Part shown: positions 38,008 through 46,547 of the stretch, piece by piece
Position numbering within the stretch: position 1 is the stretch's first letter
How the letters are laid out: each line of letters starts with the position of its first letter
From: Alteriqipengyuania halimionae
GTDB taxonomy: Bacteria; Pseudomonadota; Alphaproteobacteria; Sphingomonadales; Sphingomonadaceae
Length of the DNA: 64,000 nt
Assembly (NCBI RefSeq): GCF_009827575.1
Contig: NZ_WTYR01000001.1
Span: 620,001 to 684,000 of the forward strand
Direction of reading: 5' to 3'
Notes under the pieces: generated by a model
Database searches by the model: none
What the model was told of the DNA's origin: nothing
What the model saw: the letters and a program-made list of their open reading frames with translations, nothing else
Made by a program: the position numbers and the translations under genes

Positions 38008-39270
38008 ATGCGTCGAGTGGTCGTTACCGGACTGGGCCTCGTCACCCCGCTTGGGGGCGATGTCGAAACCTCGTGGAAAAACCTCATCGAAGGCAAAAGC
38101 GGGGCGGGTCAGATCACCCGTTTCGACGCCTCGAACCAGAAGGCGACGATCGCCTGCGAGGTGAAGGACAAGGATCACGAATGGGGCTTCGACGCCGATA
38201 AACGCGTCGATCCCAAGATCCAGCGCCAGGTCGATCCCTTCATTGTCTACGGCCTCGATGCCGCCGGACAGGCGCTTGAGAACGCCGGTCTCACCGACAT
38301 GGACCAGGCCACGAAAGAGCGCGCCGGCGTGTCGATCGGCGCAGGTATCGGCGGTCTGCCGGGGATCGAAAAGGAATCGGTCAACCTGCACGAACGCGGC
38401 CCCGGCCGGGTCAGCCCGCACTTCGTCCATGGCCGTATCATCAACCTGATCAGCGGACAGGTCTCGATCCGCTATGGCCTGATGGGACCGAACCATGCGG
38501 TGGTCACCGCGTGCTCCACCGGGGCGCACTCGATCGGCGATGCCGCGCGCATGATTCGCGACGACGATGCCGACATCATGCTGGCTGGCGGTTCGGAATC
38601 CACCGTAAACCCGCTCGGCATCGCAGGCTTTGCCCAGGCGCGCGCGCTCAACACCGACATGAACGACCAGCCGGAGAAGGCGAGCCGCCCCTACGACAAG
38701 AACCGCGCCGGTTTCGTCATGGGCGAGGGTGCGGGCGTGCTGGTGCTGGAAGAATACGAACACGCCAAGGCGCGCGGCGCGAAAATCTATGCCGAAGTCG
38801 TCGGCTATGGCCTTTCGGGCGATGCCTATCACGTGACGGCGCCGCATCCCGAAGGCAGGGGCGCCGAACTCGCCATGCGCATGGCACTGAAGAAGGCCGG
38901 CCTCGAGCCCTGCGATATCGACTACGTCAACGCTCACGGCACCTCGACCATGGCCGACACGATCGAACTTGCCGCGGTCAAGCGCGTGCTGGGCGACGAT
39001 CTGTGCGGTGCGTCGATGAGCTCGACCAAATCGGCGATCGGCCACTTGCTCGGCGGTGCCGGTGCGGTGGAGGCGGTGTTCTGCATCCTCGCACTGCGCG
39101 ACCAGATCGTGCCGCCGACGCTCAATCTCGACGATCCGGACGAAGGCACCGAGGGCGTCGACCTTGTGCCGCACACGGCCAAGAAGCGCGAAGTGAAAGC
39201 GGTGCTCAACAACAGCTTCGGATTCGGCGGCACCAATGCCTCGCTGATCATGAAAGCGGTCGGGGACTGA
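38008..39270 (+). CDS. fabF: 3-oxoacyl-[acyl-carrier-protein] synthase II
   Basis: Condensing enzyme that elongates acyl-ACP with malonyl-ACP. The active-site cysteine is Cys169 in VTACSTGAHS; the two histidines are in NAHGTSTMADT and SAIGHLLGGAGA. 420 aa, normal. A CGGAGAAG ribosome site precedes the ATG. It is followed 4 nt later by mltG. Confidence 0.97.
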   Translation: MRRVVVTGLGLVTPLGGDVETSWKNLIEGKSGAGQITRFDASNQKATIACEVKDKDHEWGFDADKRVDPKIQRQVDPFIVYGLDAAGQALENAGLTDMDQATKERAGVSIGAGIGGLPGIEKESVNLHERGPGRVSPHFVHGRIINLISGQVSIRYGLMGPNHAVVTACSTGAHSIGDAARMIRDDDADIMLAGGSESTVNPLGIAGFAQARALNTDMNDQPEKASRPYDKNRAGFVMGEGAGVLVLEEYEHAKARGAKIYAEVVGYGLSGDAYHVTAPHPEGRGAELAMRMALKKAGLEPCDIDYVNAHGTSTMADTIELAAVKRVLGDDLCGASMSSTKSAIGHLLGGAGAVEAVFCILALRDQIVPPTLNLDDPDEGTEGVDLVPHTAKKREVKAVLNNSFGFGGTNASLIMKAVGD

Positions 39271-39274
39271 TCAC

Positions 39275-40246
39275 ATGAAGCGCCGCGGCGTCATTTTCGG
39301 TGGGGCGCTGGTCGCGGCGGGGCTCGCCATCCTCGGTTACCTGCTGGTGCCGTGGTATGCGGGCGGCCCGTTCGACGAAGACACGAACTTCATCGTGCCC
39401 CAGGGGTCGAGCCTCGCCAGCGTCGCCGACAAGATGGAGGAGGAGGGGCTGCTCTCCTCCGCCTCCGGCTTTCTGCTGCGGGCCAAGATCCTGGGCGGAA
39501 ACGCCCCGATCAAGGCCGGCGAATTCGCCTTTCCCGCCGGAGCCAGCCCGTCGCACCTGTTGGGGCTGATGCAGGATGGCGACGTGATCAATCGCCAGAT
39601 CACGATCCCCGAAGGCCTGCCATCTATCCTGGTCCACGAACGCTTGATGGCCAATCCGCTGCTGACCGGCGAGATCGAGATTCCCGAAGAAGGCTCGATC
39701 CTGCCGCAGACCTACAGTTTCGAGCGCGGCGAGAACCGGGCGGACGTCATCCGCCGGATGCAGACCGCGATGCAGCGCGTGCTGCACGAAGCCTGGGAAA
39801 AGCGCGCGCCCGATCTGGTGGTGACGAGCCCCGAGGAAGCACTCACGCTGGCCTCGATCGTCGAAAAGGAAACCGCAAAACCGTCCGAACGGCGGATGGT
39901 GGCAGGGCTCTATTCGAACCGCCTCAAGCAGGGCATCCGCCTTCAGGCCGATCCGACGATCATCTATCCGATCACCAAGGGCAAGCCGCTCGGCCGCCGG
40001 ATCAAGCAATCGGAGATCGACGCGGTCAATGCGTACAACACCTATTCGATGGCGGGCCTTCCGCGCGGGCCGATCACCAATCCGGGGCGCGCTTCGATCG
40101 AAGCCGTGCTAAACCCCGAAGCAACCGACGCGGTCTATATGGTGGCCGACGGAACCGGGGGGCACGTGTTCGCGTCCACCTACGAAGAACACCGCGATAA
40201 TGTCGAAAAATGGTTTGCCATCAGGAGGGAACGTGGAGAACTCTGA
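39275..40246 (+). CDS. mltG: Endolytic murein transglycosylase MltG
   Basis: Inner membrane lytic transglycosylase that releases growing glycan strands. One N-terminal helix, a LysM-like region, and the YceG domain with the catalytic glutamate in LASIVEKETAKPSERRMVAGL and the segment QADPTIIYPI. 323 aa. It is 4 nt behind fabF and overlaps the next gene by 14 nt. Confidence 0.95.
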   Translation: MKRRGVIFGGALVAAGLAILGYLLVPWYAGGPFDEDTNFIVPQGSSLASVADKMEEEGLLSSASGFLLRAKILGGNAPIKAGEFAFPAGASPSHLLGLMQDGDVINRQITIPEGLPSILVHERLMANPLLTGEIEIPEEGSILPQTYSFERGENRADVIRRMQTAMQRVLHEAWEKRAPDLVVTSPEEALTLASIVEKETAKPSERRMVAGLYSNRLKQGIRLQADPTIIYPITKGKPLGRRIKQSEIDAVNAYNTYSMAGLPRGPITNPGRASIEAVLNPEATDAVYMVADGTGGHVFASTYEEHRDNVEKWFAIRRERGEL

Positions 40247-40763
40247 CGACGCACCGCTGATCATGACCGCGCAATTGTCGCGCGATGTCGGTGCATGGGC
40301 CACAGGGCTCAGGCGCGCGCATTTCCCGCGCAAGCAGAACTTCCTCGATGCGCATGTGACGCTGTTCCATGCGCTGCCGCCCTTCGCGCTGGAAGAGGTA
40401 AAGGGCTGTTGCGCGGTGCTGGCGGGTCAATACGGCCCCGTCGACGCCCGCGTGACGGGCGTGATGAACCTGGGGGGCGGCACTGCGATCAAGGTCGAAA
40501 GCGAAGGGATGGACCGGATTCGCGACGAGCTCCAGAATCGCTTTCACGGCCTGCTCACCCAGCAGGACCAAGGCGGCAAGAAGCTCCACATCACGATCCA
40601 GAACAAGGTTTCCAACAATCGCGCCAGCGCGGTGCAGGAGGAGATCGAGAAGGTCCTCAAGCCGCGCGATTTCCAGTTTCCCGCGCTCGAACTGCACCGC
40701 TACCGCGGCGGTCCGTGGGAACTGGTCCAGACTTACGCGTTCCGCGGCCTGTCGCGCGCCTGA
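40233..40763 (+). CDS. 2H phosphoesterase (2'-5' RNA ligase family)
   Basis: Predicted phosphoesterase of the two-histidine superfamily; substrate unknown. Both catalytic motifs are present: HVT (His41-Thr43) and HIT (His119-Thr121). GTG 40233 is chosen because AGGAGGG lies just upstream (short spacing of 3-4 nt); ATG 40200 and ATG 40263 are alternatives. 176 aa. It is the last gene of the fabF-mltG run, overlapping mltG by 14 nt. Confidence 0.8.
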   Translation: MENSDDAPLIMTAQLSRDVGAWATGLRRAHFPRKQNFLDAHVTLFHALPPFALEEVKGCCAVLAGQYGPVDARVTGVMNLGGGTAIKVESEGMDRIRDELQNRFHGLLTQQDQGGKKLHITIQNKVSNNRASAVQEEIEKVLKPRDFQFPALELHRYRGGPWELVQTYAFRGLSRA

Positions 40764-40802
40764 TCGGTGCTTGACCGGGCGCGCAACGCACCCTAAGTGC
40801 GC

Positions 40803-40834
40803 GCCTCGCCCGCGAGCCACGGCTCGCGCGAGGC
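40803..40834. repeat. GC-rich inverted repeat before tRNA-Met
   Basis: GCCTCG-CC-CGCGAGCC and GGCTCGCGCGAGGC form a 14 bp stem with a 2 nt bulge and a 2 nt loop. It has no T-run. It lies 40 nt after the 2H phosphoesterase stop and 8 nt before the tRNA, so it may end the upstream operon in a factor-aided way or be a short REP-like element. Confidence 0.5.
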
Positions 40835-40842
40835 CCGATTGG

Positions 40843-40919
40843 GGCGGAGTAGCTCAGGTGGTTAGAGCAGCGGAATCATAATCCGCGTGTCGGGGGTTCA
40901 AGTCCCTCCTCCGCTACCA
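40843..40919 (+). tRNA. tRNA-Met (CAT), elongator type
   Basis: Full cloverleaf with encoded CCA: acceptor GGCGGAG / CTCCGCT, D arm GCTC/GAGC, anticodon stem GCGGA/TCCGC with CAT at 40877-40879, T arm GGGGG/CCCTC. Pair 1:72 is a G-U wobble. The stems do not look like initiator tRNA (no GGG-CCC in the anticodon stem). tRNA-Ile2 (also CAT, lysidine-modified) cannot be fully excluded but is less likely. Confidence 0.85.
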
Positions 40920-41069
40920 TTTCCAGACGTTTGTAGTGCGAGAGCACAGATGGTCCGGACCAGCTTGGTCGTGCCAAGTCGGGTTGTCAGCGCGCGCCCG
41001 GCCTCGCGCGCAAGGCGCTCGGGCCGAGGCGCATTGGCACCGAAACCCGGGCCGATGCGTTGATGGGTG

Positions 41070-41351
41070 ATGGAAAAGACGATCGAAGACCTGCAGCGCG
41101 AAATGGAAGCCGCCGCGAACGCTCTCGATTTCGAGGAGGCACGGCGACTTCGTGACCAGATCAATCTCCTGCGGGGCGGAGCGGATGCTGCGGGTGCCGA
41201 ACAGGCCGACACGTCGGGTCTGATCCGGCAACGGCCTGGCGCCATGGGCCTGGGCACGAGCAGACAGCGGCCGGTTCCGCCACCGGACTGGAAGCCGCCG
41301 CCGAAGCCCGATCTCAAGACGTCCGGCAAGTCGGGCCGGAAACGTAAGTGA
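41070..41351 (+). CDS. UvrB/UvrC (UVR) motif protein
   Basis: Small protein with an N-terminal UVR motif (TIEDLQREMEAAANALDFEE then ARRLRDQI), the coiled hairpin by which UvrB and UvrC interact, and a disordered Pro/Lys-rich tail. 93 aa from ATG 41070; a GTG at 41067 is equally possible. It is not a nuclease; a protein-interaction role is inferred. No partner gene is nearby. Confidence 0.72.
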   Translation: MEKTIEDLQREMEAAANALDFEEARRLRDQINLLRGGADAAGAEQADTSGLIRQRPGAMGLGTSRQRPVPPPDWKPPPKPDLKTSGKSGRKRK

Positions 41352-41514
41352 GAACCTGAAATGACGGATTGCGCGCTTGCTGCACCGACGCTTTTGGCGC
41401 GGGTCGCGCGCGGAGAGGGTGTGGAGAAGCCGGTAACGTGTATTTCTGCGCCCGGGGCGAGCGTTTAGGGCGCGCGGGCGTCACCTCCGGCGTATCATAT
41501 CGACGAGATCCCGA

Positions 41515-43755
41515 ATGAAATCCTCCGGTTATGCGGCCATGTCGCTGGTCGCCTGCACTATCCCTGCTGGCGCGATGGCGCAGGGTGCGGACGAAGGCGC
41601 GCGCGACGAAGGGGACTCCATCGTTATCACCGCCACGCGGCAGCCCCTCACGATCGAGCGGGTTCCCGGGTCGGTTCTGCTGCTCGATGGCGCAGCGCTC
41701 GAGCAGGCGGAGGGTTTTACGGGCGCGGAGGACCTTGCCGACCTTCTGCCCGGGGTCGAGGCGGCGATTGCCAACGGCACGCAGGTCGCTTTCCAGATCC
41801 GCGGGATCGGTGCGGTCGACCATCAGGCGCTGACGCCGATCGCCGCAGCGGTCTATGCCGATGGCGTTTTCCAGGCGACCAACGTGCAGACCAGCGCGCT
41901 GCTCTACGATCTGGAGCGGGTGGAAGTTCTCAAGGGTCCGCAAGGGACGCTGTATGGACGCAATGCCTCGGCGGGAGCGGTCAACCTCATCAGCCGCCGG
42001 CCGGATGCCGAGGGCGCCAATTATGCGCGGGCAGGCTACGGCAATTTCGACCGGCTCGACTTGGACGCCGCGCTGGGCGGGCGGATCGGCGAGGGGGCCT
42101 ATGCGCGCCTTGCCACGACTTATGTCCGGCGTTCGCCGGTGCTGGAAAATGTCGCCGGGCCTGCCGAAGCGGGGGGAGAGACCGACGAGTTCGGTGTCCG
42201 TGTGTCCGCATTGCTGGATCGGGACGGGGCAAACCTGCTGGCGCGCGGCCATTACGAGCAGGACACAGGCATCAATACGATGCCGCGCAACGATTCGCTC
42301 GACCTGGACAAGCACCAGATCGAATCCGTGGGGGACGGGATCCAGAACAGCGACAACGCCTTCTACGGGTTCTCGGTCGAGGCGACCTTGCCGCTGGGCG
42401 AGTGGGAGCTGTTCTCGCTCACCGCGTTCGAAGGGTATCGCCAGAATTACGGCTTCGATTTCGACGGCACGGCTGCGCCGTTCGGCGATCCGTCGCTCAA
42501 CGCCAACCTCTCCTACGCGCGGGATTTCGCCCAGTTCTCGGAGGAAGCTCGGCTGAGCCGGCAGTTCACCGGCGGTTCGGTGCTGTTCGGCGTGGCGGCA
42601 TCACTGGAAGATTTCAGCCAGCGCTACACGATCTGGTGCGGCGAACTCGATCCGCAGACGCTGGTCGGCTCGTGCAACTATGTCGGCGCACCGGGACGCG
42701 TGGGCCCCACACCGGCGAGCCCTGCGCCTGCCGCCACGCTCGTCACCGATATCGCGCAGGAGCGGCTCTCGCTCGCCGCGTTCACTTACAACATTTTCGA
42801 GCTGGCCGAACGGCTGACGCTGACGGCGGGCATGCGGTTGACCCATGAAGATATCAGCGGCGAGGGTGAGGGCATTCATGTCTTCCGCGACGGAGTGCGC
42901 GCACTCAACGATCGCGATGGGCTGGGGCCGGCAAAGGGTGGCAATGTCATCCAGACGACCCGGCTGAGCGGCAATGCCGCGCTGAGCTACGATCTGGGCG
43001 CTGCAAACGCCTACCTCTCGATCGCCAATGGCTACAAGTCGGGCGGCTTCAACGGAGAGATCGCCAACAACGCGCTGCATTACGCAGATGAAGGTCTGTT
43101 CGCCGCCGAAACCGTGACCACGATCGAGGCCGGGCTGAAGGGCAGGGGGGCCGGGCTCCGCTACTCGCTCGCCGGCTTCTACAGCGACTATCGCGATCCG
43201 CAGGCGCGGATCTTCGTCGAATTCGCCTTGCCCGACGGTTCGACCATCGTTTCGAACTCGCTGTCCAATCTCGACGCGGCGAAATCCTACGGGATCGAGG
43301 GGCAGCTGGGATGGACACCCGTGCGCGGTCTGGACCTCGACCTCGGTGCGATCTGGAACCGTGCGCGGATCCGGCAAGAGAGCGCCATCGGCGGCAATGC
43401 GGAAGCTTACGACGGCAAGCCACTGCCCTTCGCCCCGGATTTCTCGGCCAATGCGCGTATTCTCTACAAGACGCGCGTGAGCCGCGACGCCGAACTCGCC
43501 GTGAGCGCGAACGCCAATTACCGCAGCCGGTTCTATCTCGACCCGGCGGGCTTGGCGGAGCGCAGCCAGGGTGACGTGCTCACGCTCGCCAGTCGCGCCA
43601 GCCTTACGCTCGAAGACCCCGGCATCGGGTTGAGCATCTGGGGCCGCAACCTCACCAACCGCGATTACGCGATCTCGGGTTATGGCTTCATCGGCTACAA
43701 TACGTTCCGATCCGATCCGCGGACGTTCGGCGCGGCGGTATCGTTCCTGTTCTAG
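41515..43755 (+). CDS. TonB-dependent receptor
   Basis: Outer membrane active transporter. A signal peptide ends at AMAQ; a plug domain (about residues 45-155) includes RVPGSVLLLDG, FQIRGIGAVDHQ and the VEVLKGPQGTLYGRNASAGAVNL motif; a beta barrel follows, ending in VSFLF. 746 aa. The ligand is unknown. It lies 89 nt upstream of a GntA-like hydroxylase and a DUF1989 gene on the same strand, so the receptor may import the substrate of those enzymes. Confidence 0.92.
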   Translation: MKSSGYAAMSLVACTIPAGAMAQGADEGARDEGDSIVITATRQPLTIERVPGSVLLLDGAALEQAEGFTGAEDLADLLPGVEAAIANGTQVAFQIRGIGAVDHQALTPIAAAVYADGVFQATNVQTSALLYDLERVEVLKGPQGTLYGRNASAGAVNLISRRPDAEGANYARAGYGNFDRLDLDAALGGRIGEGAYARLATTYVRRSPVLENVAGPAEAGGETDEFGVRVSALLDRDGANLLARGHYEQDTGINTMPRNDSLDLDKHQIESVGDGIQNSDNAFYGFSVEATLPLGEWELFSLTAFEGYRQNYGFDFDGTAAPFGDPSLNANLSYARDFAQFSEEARLSRQFTGGSVLFGVAASLEDFSQRYTIWCGELDPQTLVGSCNYVGAPGRVGPTPASPAPAATLVTDIAQERLSLAAFTYNIFELAERLTLTAGMRLTHEDISGEGEGIHVFRDGVRALNDRDGLGPAKGGNVIQTTRLSGNAALSYDLGAANAYLSIANGYKSGGFNGEIANNALHYADEGLFAAETVTTIEAGLKGRGAGLRYSLAGFYSDYRDPQARIFVEFALPDGSTIVSNSLSNLDAAKSYGIEGQLGWTPVRGLDLDLGAIWNRARIRQESAIGGNAEAYDGKPLPFAPDFSANARILYKTRVSRDAELAVSANANYRSRFYLDPAGLAERSQGDVLTLASRASLTLEDPGIGLSIWGRNLTNRDYAISGYGFIGYNTFRSDPRTFGAAVSFLF

Positions 43756-43844
43756 GGGACAACTTCAGGGACGCGGGGTATTTATTTCCACTAACATATA
43801 TGTGGTTTGCAACTTCGCGCGCCGACGCGCGTCTGTGTGTCGCT

Positions 43845-44567
43845 ATGACGACAACCACTACTTGCCCGGCGGCGGAAGAGACTTCCGGAAACCATGATCG
43901 AACGGTCGCCCTGGAGGAAAAACTGCGGGGCTTTATCGAGCGCACCGACTTCCCCTGCGTCGGTGCGAAGGCCGTGCTCAATCGCGACTGGCTGCGTGTC
44001 TACGAGGCCCGCGATCTGCGAAGCGCGTGGGACGATCTGGCGATCCACGATCGGCTTCTGGCGTGGGCGAAGGGCTATCGAACCGACCCGGATGCCCTGC
44101 GCAGTTTCGCCGTGGTGTTCGGAGCGCCCGGTGAGACCAGTGAGGTGGAATTCGAGCAGCTCATGTGGGAGCGAATTCAGTCGCTCACCGCCAAGGATGA
44201 CTGGCGCGGACAAAAGCTCGACGATCGGGTGAGCAGCGATCCAAAGGATTCGCATTTCTCGCTCAGTTTCGGTGGCGAGGCCTTTTTCATCGTCGGGCTG
44301 CATCCGGGCGCTTCGCGGGAGGCGCGCCGGTTTGCCTATCCCACCCTCGTCTTCAATCTGCACGACCAGTTCGAGCGGTTGCGCGACGATGGGCGTTACG
44401 AAAAACTTCGCGCAGCCATCCTGGCGCGTGACAAGGCGCTTTCGGGCTCGATCAACCCCATGCTGGCGCGTCACGGCGCGGCGAGCGAAGCGCGACAATA
44501 CAGCGGACGGGCCGTGGACGAGAATTGGGAATGTCCCTTTTCCGATCCGCGAATGGAGAACAAATGA
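43845..44567 (+). CDS. YqcI/YcgG family protein (GntA-like putative heme N-hydroxylase)
   Basis: Member of the YqcI/YcgG family; its characterised relative GntA is a heme-dependent N-hydroxylase of a guanidino group in guanitoxin synthesis. Visible features are DFPCVGAKAVLN near residue 36, GLHPGASREARRFAYPTLVFNLHDQFE in the centre (offering candidate heme-ligand histidines) and a WECPF end. No signal peptide. 240 aa from ATG 43845; ATG 43800 would add 15 residues, and neither has a good ribosome site. It overlaps the DUF1989 gene by 4 nt (ATGA), implying joint function. The N-hydroxylase role is inferred from family. Confidence 0.78.
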   Translation: MTTTTTCPAAEETSGNHDRTVALEEKLRGFIERTDFPCVGAKAVLNRDWLRVYEARDLRSAWDDLAIHDRLLAWAKGYRTDPDALRSFAVVFGAPGETSEVEFEQLMWERIQSLTAKDDWRGQKLDDRVSSDPKDSHFSLSFGGEAFFIVGLHPGASREARRFAYPTLVFNLHDQFERLRDDGRYEKLRAAILARDKALSGSINPMLARHGAASEARQYSGRAVDENWECPFSDPRMENK

Positions 44568-45154
44568 AACGCATTGAAAAACGCAGCGGCACCGCGTTTC
44601 GCGTCGCCAAAGGGCAGTATCTGACCGTGATCGATCCGGAAGGCGGGCAGGTTTCCGACCTCGTGTGCTACAGTGCAGACGATGTCGGCGAAGTCCTCTC
44701 GAACGGGCGGACCTTCGATTACGAAGAGACGATCAGGCTCGGCAAGGGAAACCGGCTCTGGTCGAATCGCTCGCACCCCATGCTGACCATCGTCGAGGAC
44801 AGCTGCGAGTGCCACGATTTCCTCCTGACGCCGTGCAGCGAGGCAACCTTCGAACATTTCTATCCGGACAAGCCGGTCCATCGCGGCTGTTTCGGCAATC
44901 TTGCCGAGGCGTTGCAGCCTTACGGGATCGGGGAAGACGCGATCCCGACCGCATTCAATGTCTTCATGAATGTCGAGACTGAGGGAGGCACGGTCGCAGT
45001 GAAGCCTCCGTTGAGCAAGGCTGGCGATCGCATCGTGCTGCGCGCCGAAATGGACCTGATCGTGGGGCTCACCGCGTGCTCGGCCTATGCGTCGAATGGG
45101 GGGAGCTTCAAGCCGATCGACTACCAGGTGGGTGCCGATCATGACGATCGATAA
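44564..45154 (+). CDS. DUF1989 / urea carboxylase-associated family protein
   Basis: DUF1989 family; characterised members CgdA and CgdB together form carboxyguanidine deiminase in guanidine breakdown. Seen here: an N-terminal GTAFRVAKGQYLTVIDPEGGQVSD, SHPMLTIVEDSCECHDFLLTPCSE with Cys81, Cys83, His84 and Cys91, and NVFMNVE. 196 aa; GGAG lies just before ATG 44564. Only one subunit gene is present, so it may act alone or on a different compound. It overlaps the upstream GntA-like gene by 4 nt and the DUF421 gene by 14 nt. Confidence 0.8.
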   Translation: MKRIEKRSGTAFRVAKGQYLTVIDPEGGQVSDLVCYSADDVGEVLSNGRTFDYEETIRLGKGNRLWSNRSHPMLTIVEDSCECHDFLLTPCSEATFEHFYPDKPVHRGCFGNLAEALQPYGIGEDAIPTAFNVFMNVETEGGTVAVKPPLSKAGDRIVLRAEMDLIVGLTACSAYASNGGSFKPIDYQVGADHDDR

Positions 45155-45680
45155 CTTCTGGTCGTCGTTCGATCGCATCGCCCAGATCGTTCTTTCCGCA
45201 GCGATCTTCTATCTGCTGATCGTCGGCATGGTGAGGGTGAGCGGCAAGCGGACCACCGGTGAGCTCAACAATTTCGACTGGATAATCACCGTCGCGGTCG
45301 GCAGCCTCGCCGCGAGCGGGATCCTGCTGAAGAACGTGTCGACGATCGATGCGGTGACCGCCATCCTCGCCCTGGCGTTGCTCCAATATGTTGCCACACG
45401 CTGGGTTCAACAGAGCGACCTAGCCAGCAGGGTGGTGAAGGCCGAGCCGACGCTACTGACTGACCGTGGCGAATTTCTCGAAGACGCGATGGAAGAAACC
45501 CGGATTTCGCGCGAGGAAATCCTCGCCGCCCTGCGCGAAAACGGATGCCTCAAGCTGGAGGACGCAAACTGGGTCGTGCTCGAAACCAACGGCAAACTGA
45601 GCGTGATCCCGAAATGCGATACGACCTATGAAGAGGTCGACAGTCTGAGCGACGTTCCCGCCCCCAAACACGTCGGCTAG
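45141..45680 (+). CDS. DUF421 membrane protein
   Basis: Inner membrane protein of the DUF421 (YetF/YcaP) family, function unknown. Two or three N-terminal helices with MVRVSGKRTTGELNNFDWIITVAVGSLAAS, the family signature, then a cytosolic DUF421 domain (PTLLTDRGEFLEDAMEETRIS). 179 aa from ATG 45141, overlapping DUF1989 by 14 nt. Last gene of the cassette; 4 nt separate it from a convergent regulator. Confidence 0.88.
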   Translation: MTIDNFWSSFDRIAQIVLSAAIFYLLIVGMVRVSGKRTTGELNNFDWIITVAVGSLAASGILLKNVSTIDAVTAILALALLQYVATRWVQQSDLASRVVKAEPTLLTDRGEFLEDAMEETRISREEILAALRENGCLKLEDANWVVLETNGKLSVIPKCDTTYEEVDSLSDVPAPKHVG

Positions 45681-45684
45681 CGCA

Positions 45685-46440
45685 TCAGACCGCGCCCCAG
45701 TCGCCGCGAAGCTTCAGCGGTCCGTCGCCGTAGAGGTAATCGGGATCGAAATGTGCGTATTCGGCCAGCAGCCGCCAGTCGGTGGGATAAAAGTCGCCAC
45801 GCCTGATCTCGCCAAGGCCGGCTTCTCTCAGCTTGCCGACGGCACGATTGGCGTGGATGGCGCTGACCCCGCACATGTCGGCAAGATCGGTTTGCGTGAA
45901 CGGCGTTCGCAAGGCACCGGGCACTTCTCGCCCGATCAGTTCGAGCCGGGTGCGGATTTCGGAATAGAGATGCGCGATGCGTCGCGGCGCATCGAGCTGT
46001 TCGAGCATCTGGATCCATTTGCGATGGATCGCCGCGTCGAGCAGCGTGGCAAACCACATCGCGCGCGCGACGCCAGGGCGATCGGTCATCACCTCTTGCA
46101 GGGTCGAATGGCTGACGCAGCCGATCGTGACCTTGCCGACCGTGACGATATTGTGATCGAGCCGCTTCAGCGCAAACCCGTGCAGATCGATGAAGTCACC
46201 CGGCACGTGCACGCCGACGATGTACCGACGGTCTTCGCGTTCGATCGTCCGGAAAACGAACCCTTCGACGAGGAGCGTGCTGCGATTGGCGATGTCGCCG
46301 CGTTTGATGAGCCGGGTCGATCCCGGAAGCTCTTCGACGGTTTCGATGAGCCGTTCGATGTATTCCAGATCGTCTTTGGAAAGATTGTCGCGCAAGCGGC
46401 CGGCGAGGAAATTGCCGGTCAGTGGGTAGTCTAACGTCAT
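45685..46440 (-). CDS. Crp/Fnr family transcriptional regulator (first of a tandem pair)
   Basis: N-terminal cyclic-nucleotide-binding-type barrel and C-terminal winged helix (QTDLADMCGVSAIHANRAVGKLREAG). 251 aa. No N-terminal cluster of cysteines as in Fnr, so an iron-sulfur sensor is unlikely; the ligand is unknown. It shares the YPLTGxFLAGR opening, length and DPDYLYGDG ending with the neighbour at 46548, indicating duplication. It is convergent with the DUF421 gene. Confidence 0.9.
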   Translation of the reverse strand: MTLDYPLTGNFLAGRLRDNLSKDDLEYIERLIETVEELPGSTRLIKRGDIANRSTLLVEGFVFRTIEREDRRYIVGVHVPGDFIDLHGFALKRLDHNIVTVGKVTIGCVSHSTLQEVMTDRPGVARAMWFATLLDAAIHRKWIQMLEQLDAPRRIAHLYSEIRTRLELIGREVPGALRTPFTQTDLADMCGVSAIHANRAVGKLREAGLGEIRRGDFYPTDWRLLAEYAHFDPDYLYGDGPLKLRGDWGAV

Positions 46441-46547
46441 TGTGCCCCCACACGGTGATCGGTTGGCTGTGCGAGTAGGCGACCACCCGTAGACGGTCTA
46501 TTGACGGATGTTAGCTTGAAGTTCTTTTCGCTGCGCGCGTGATCGGG

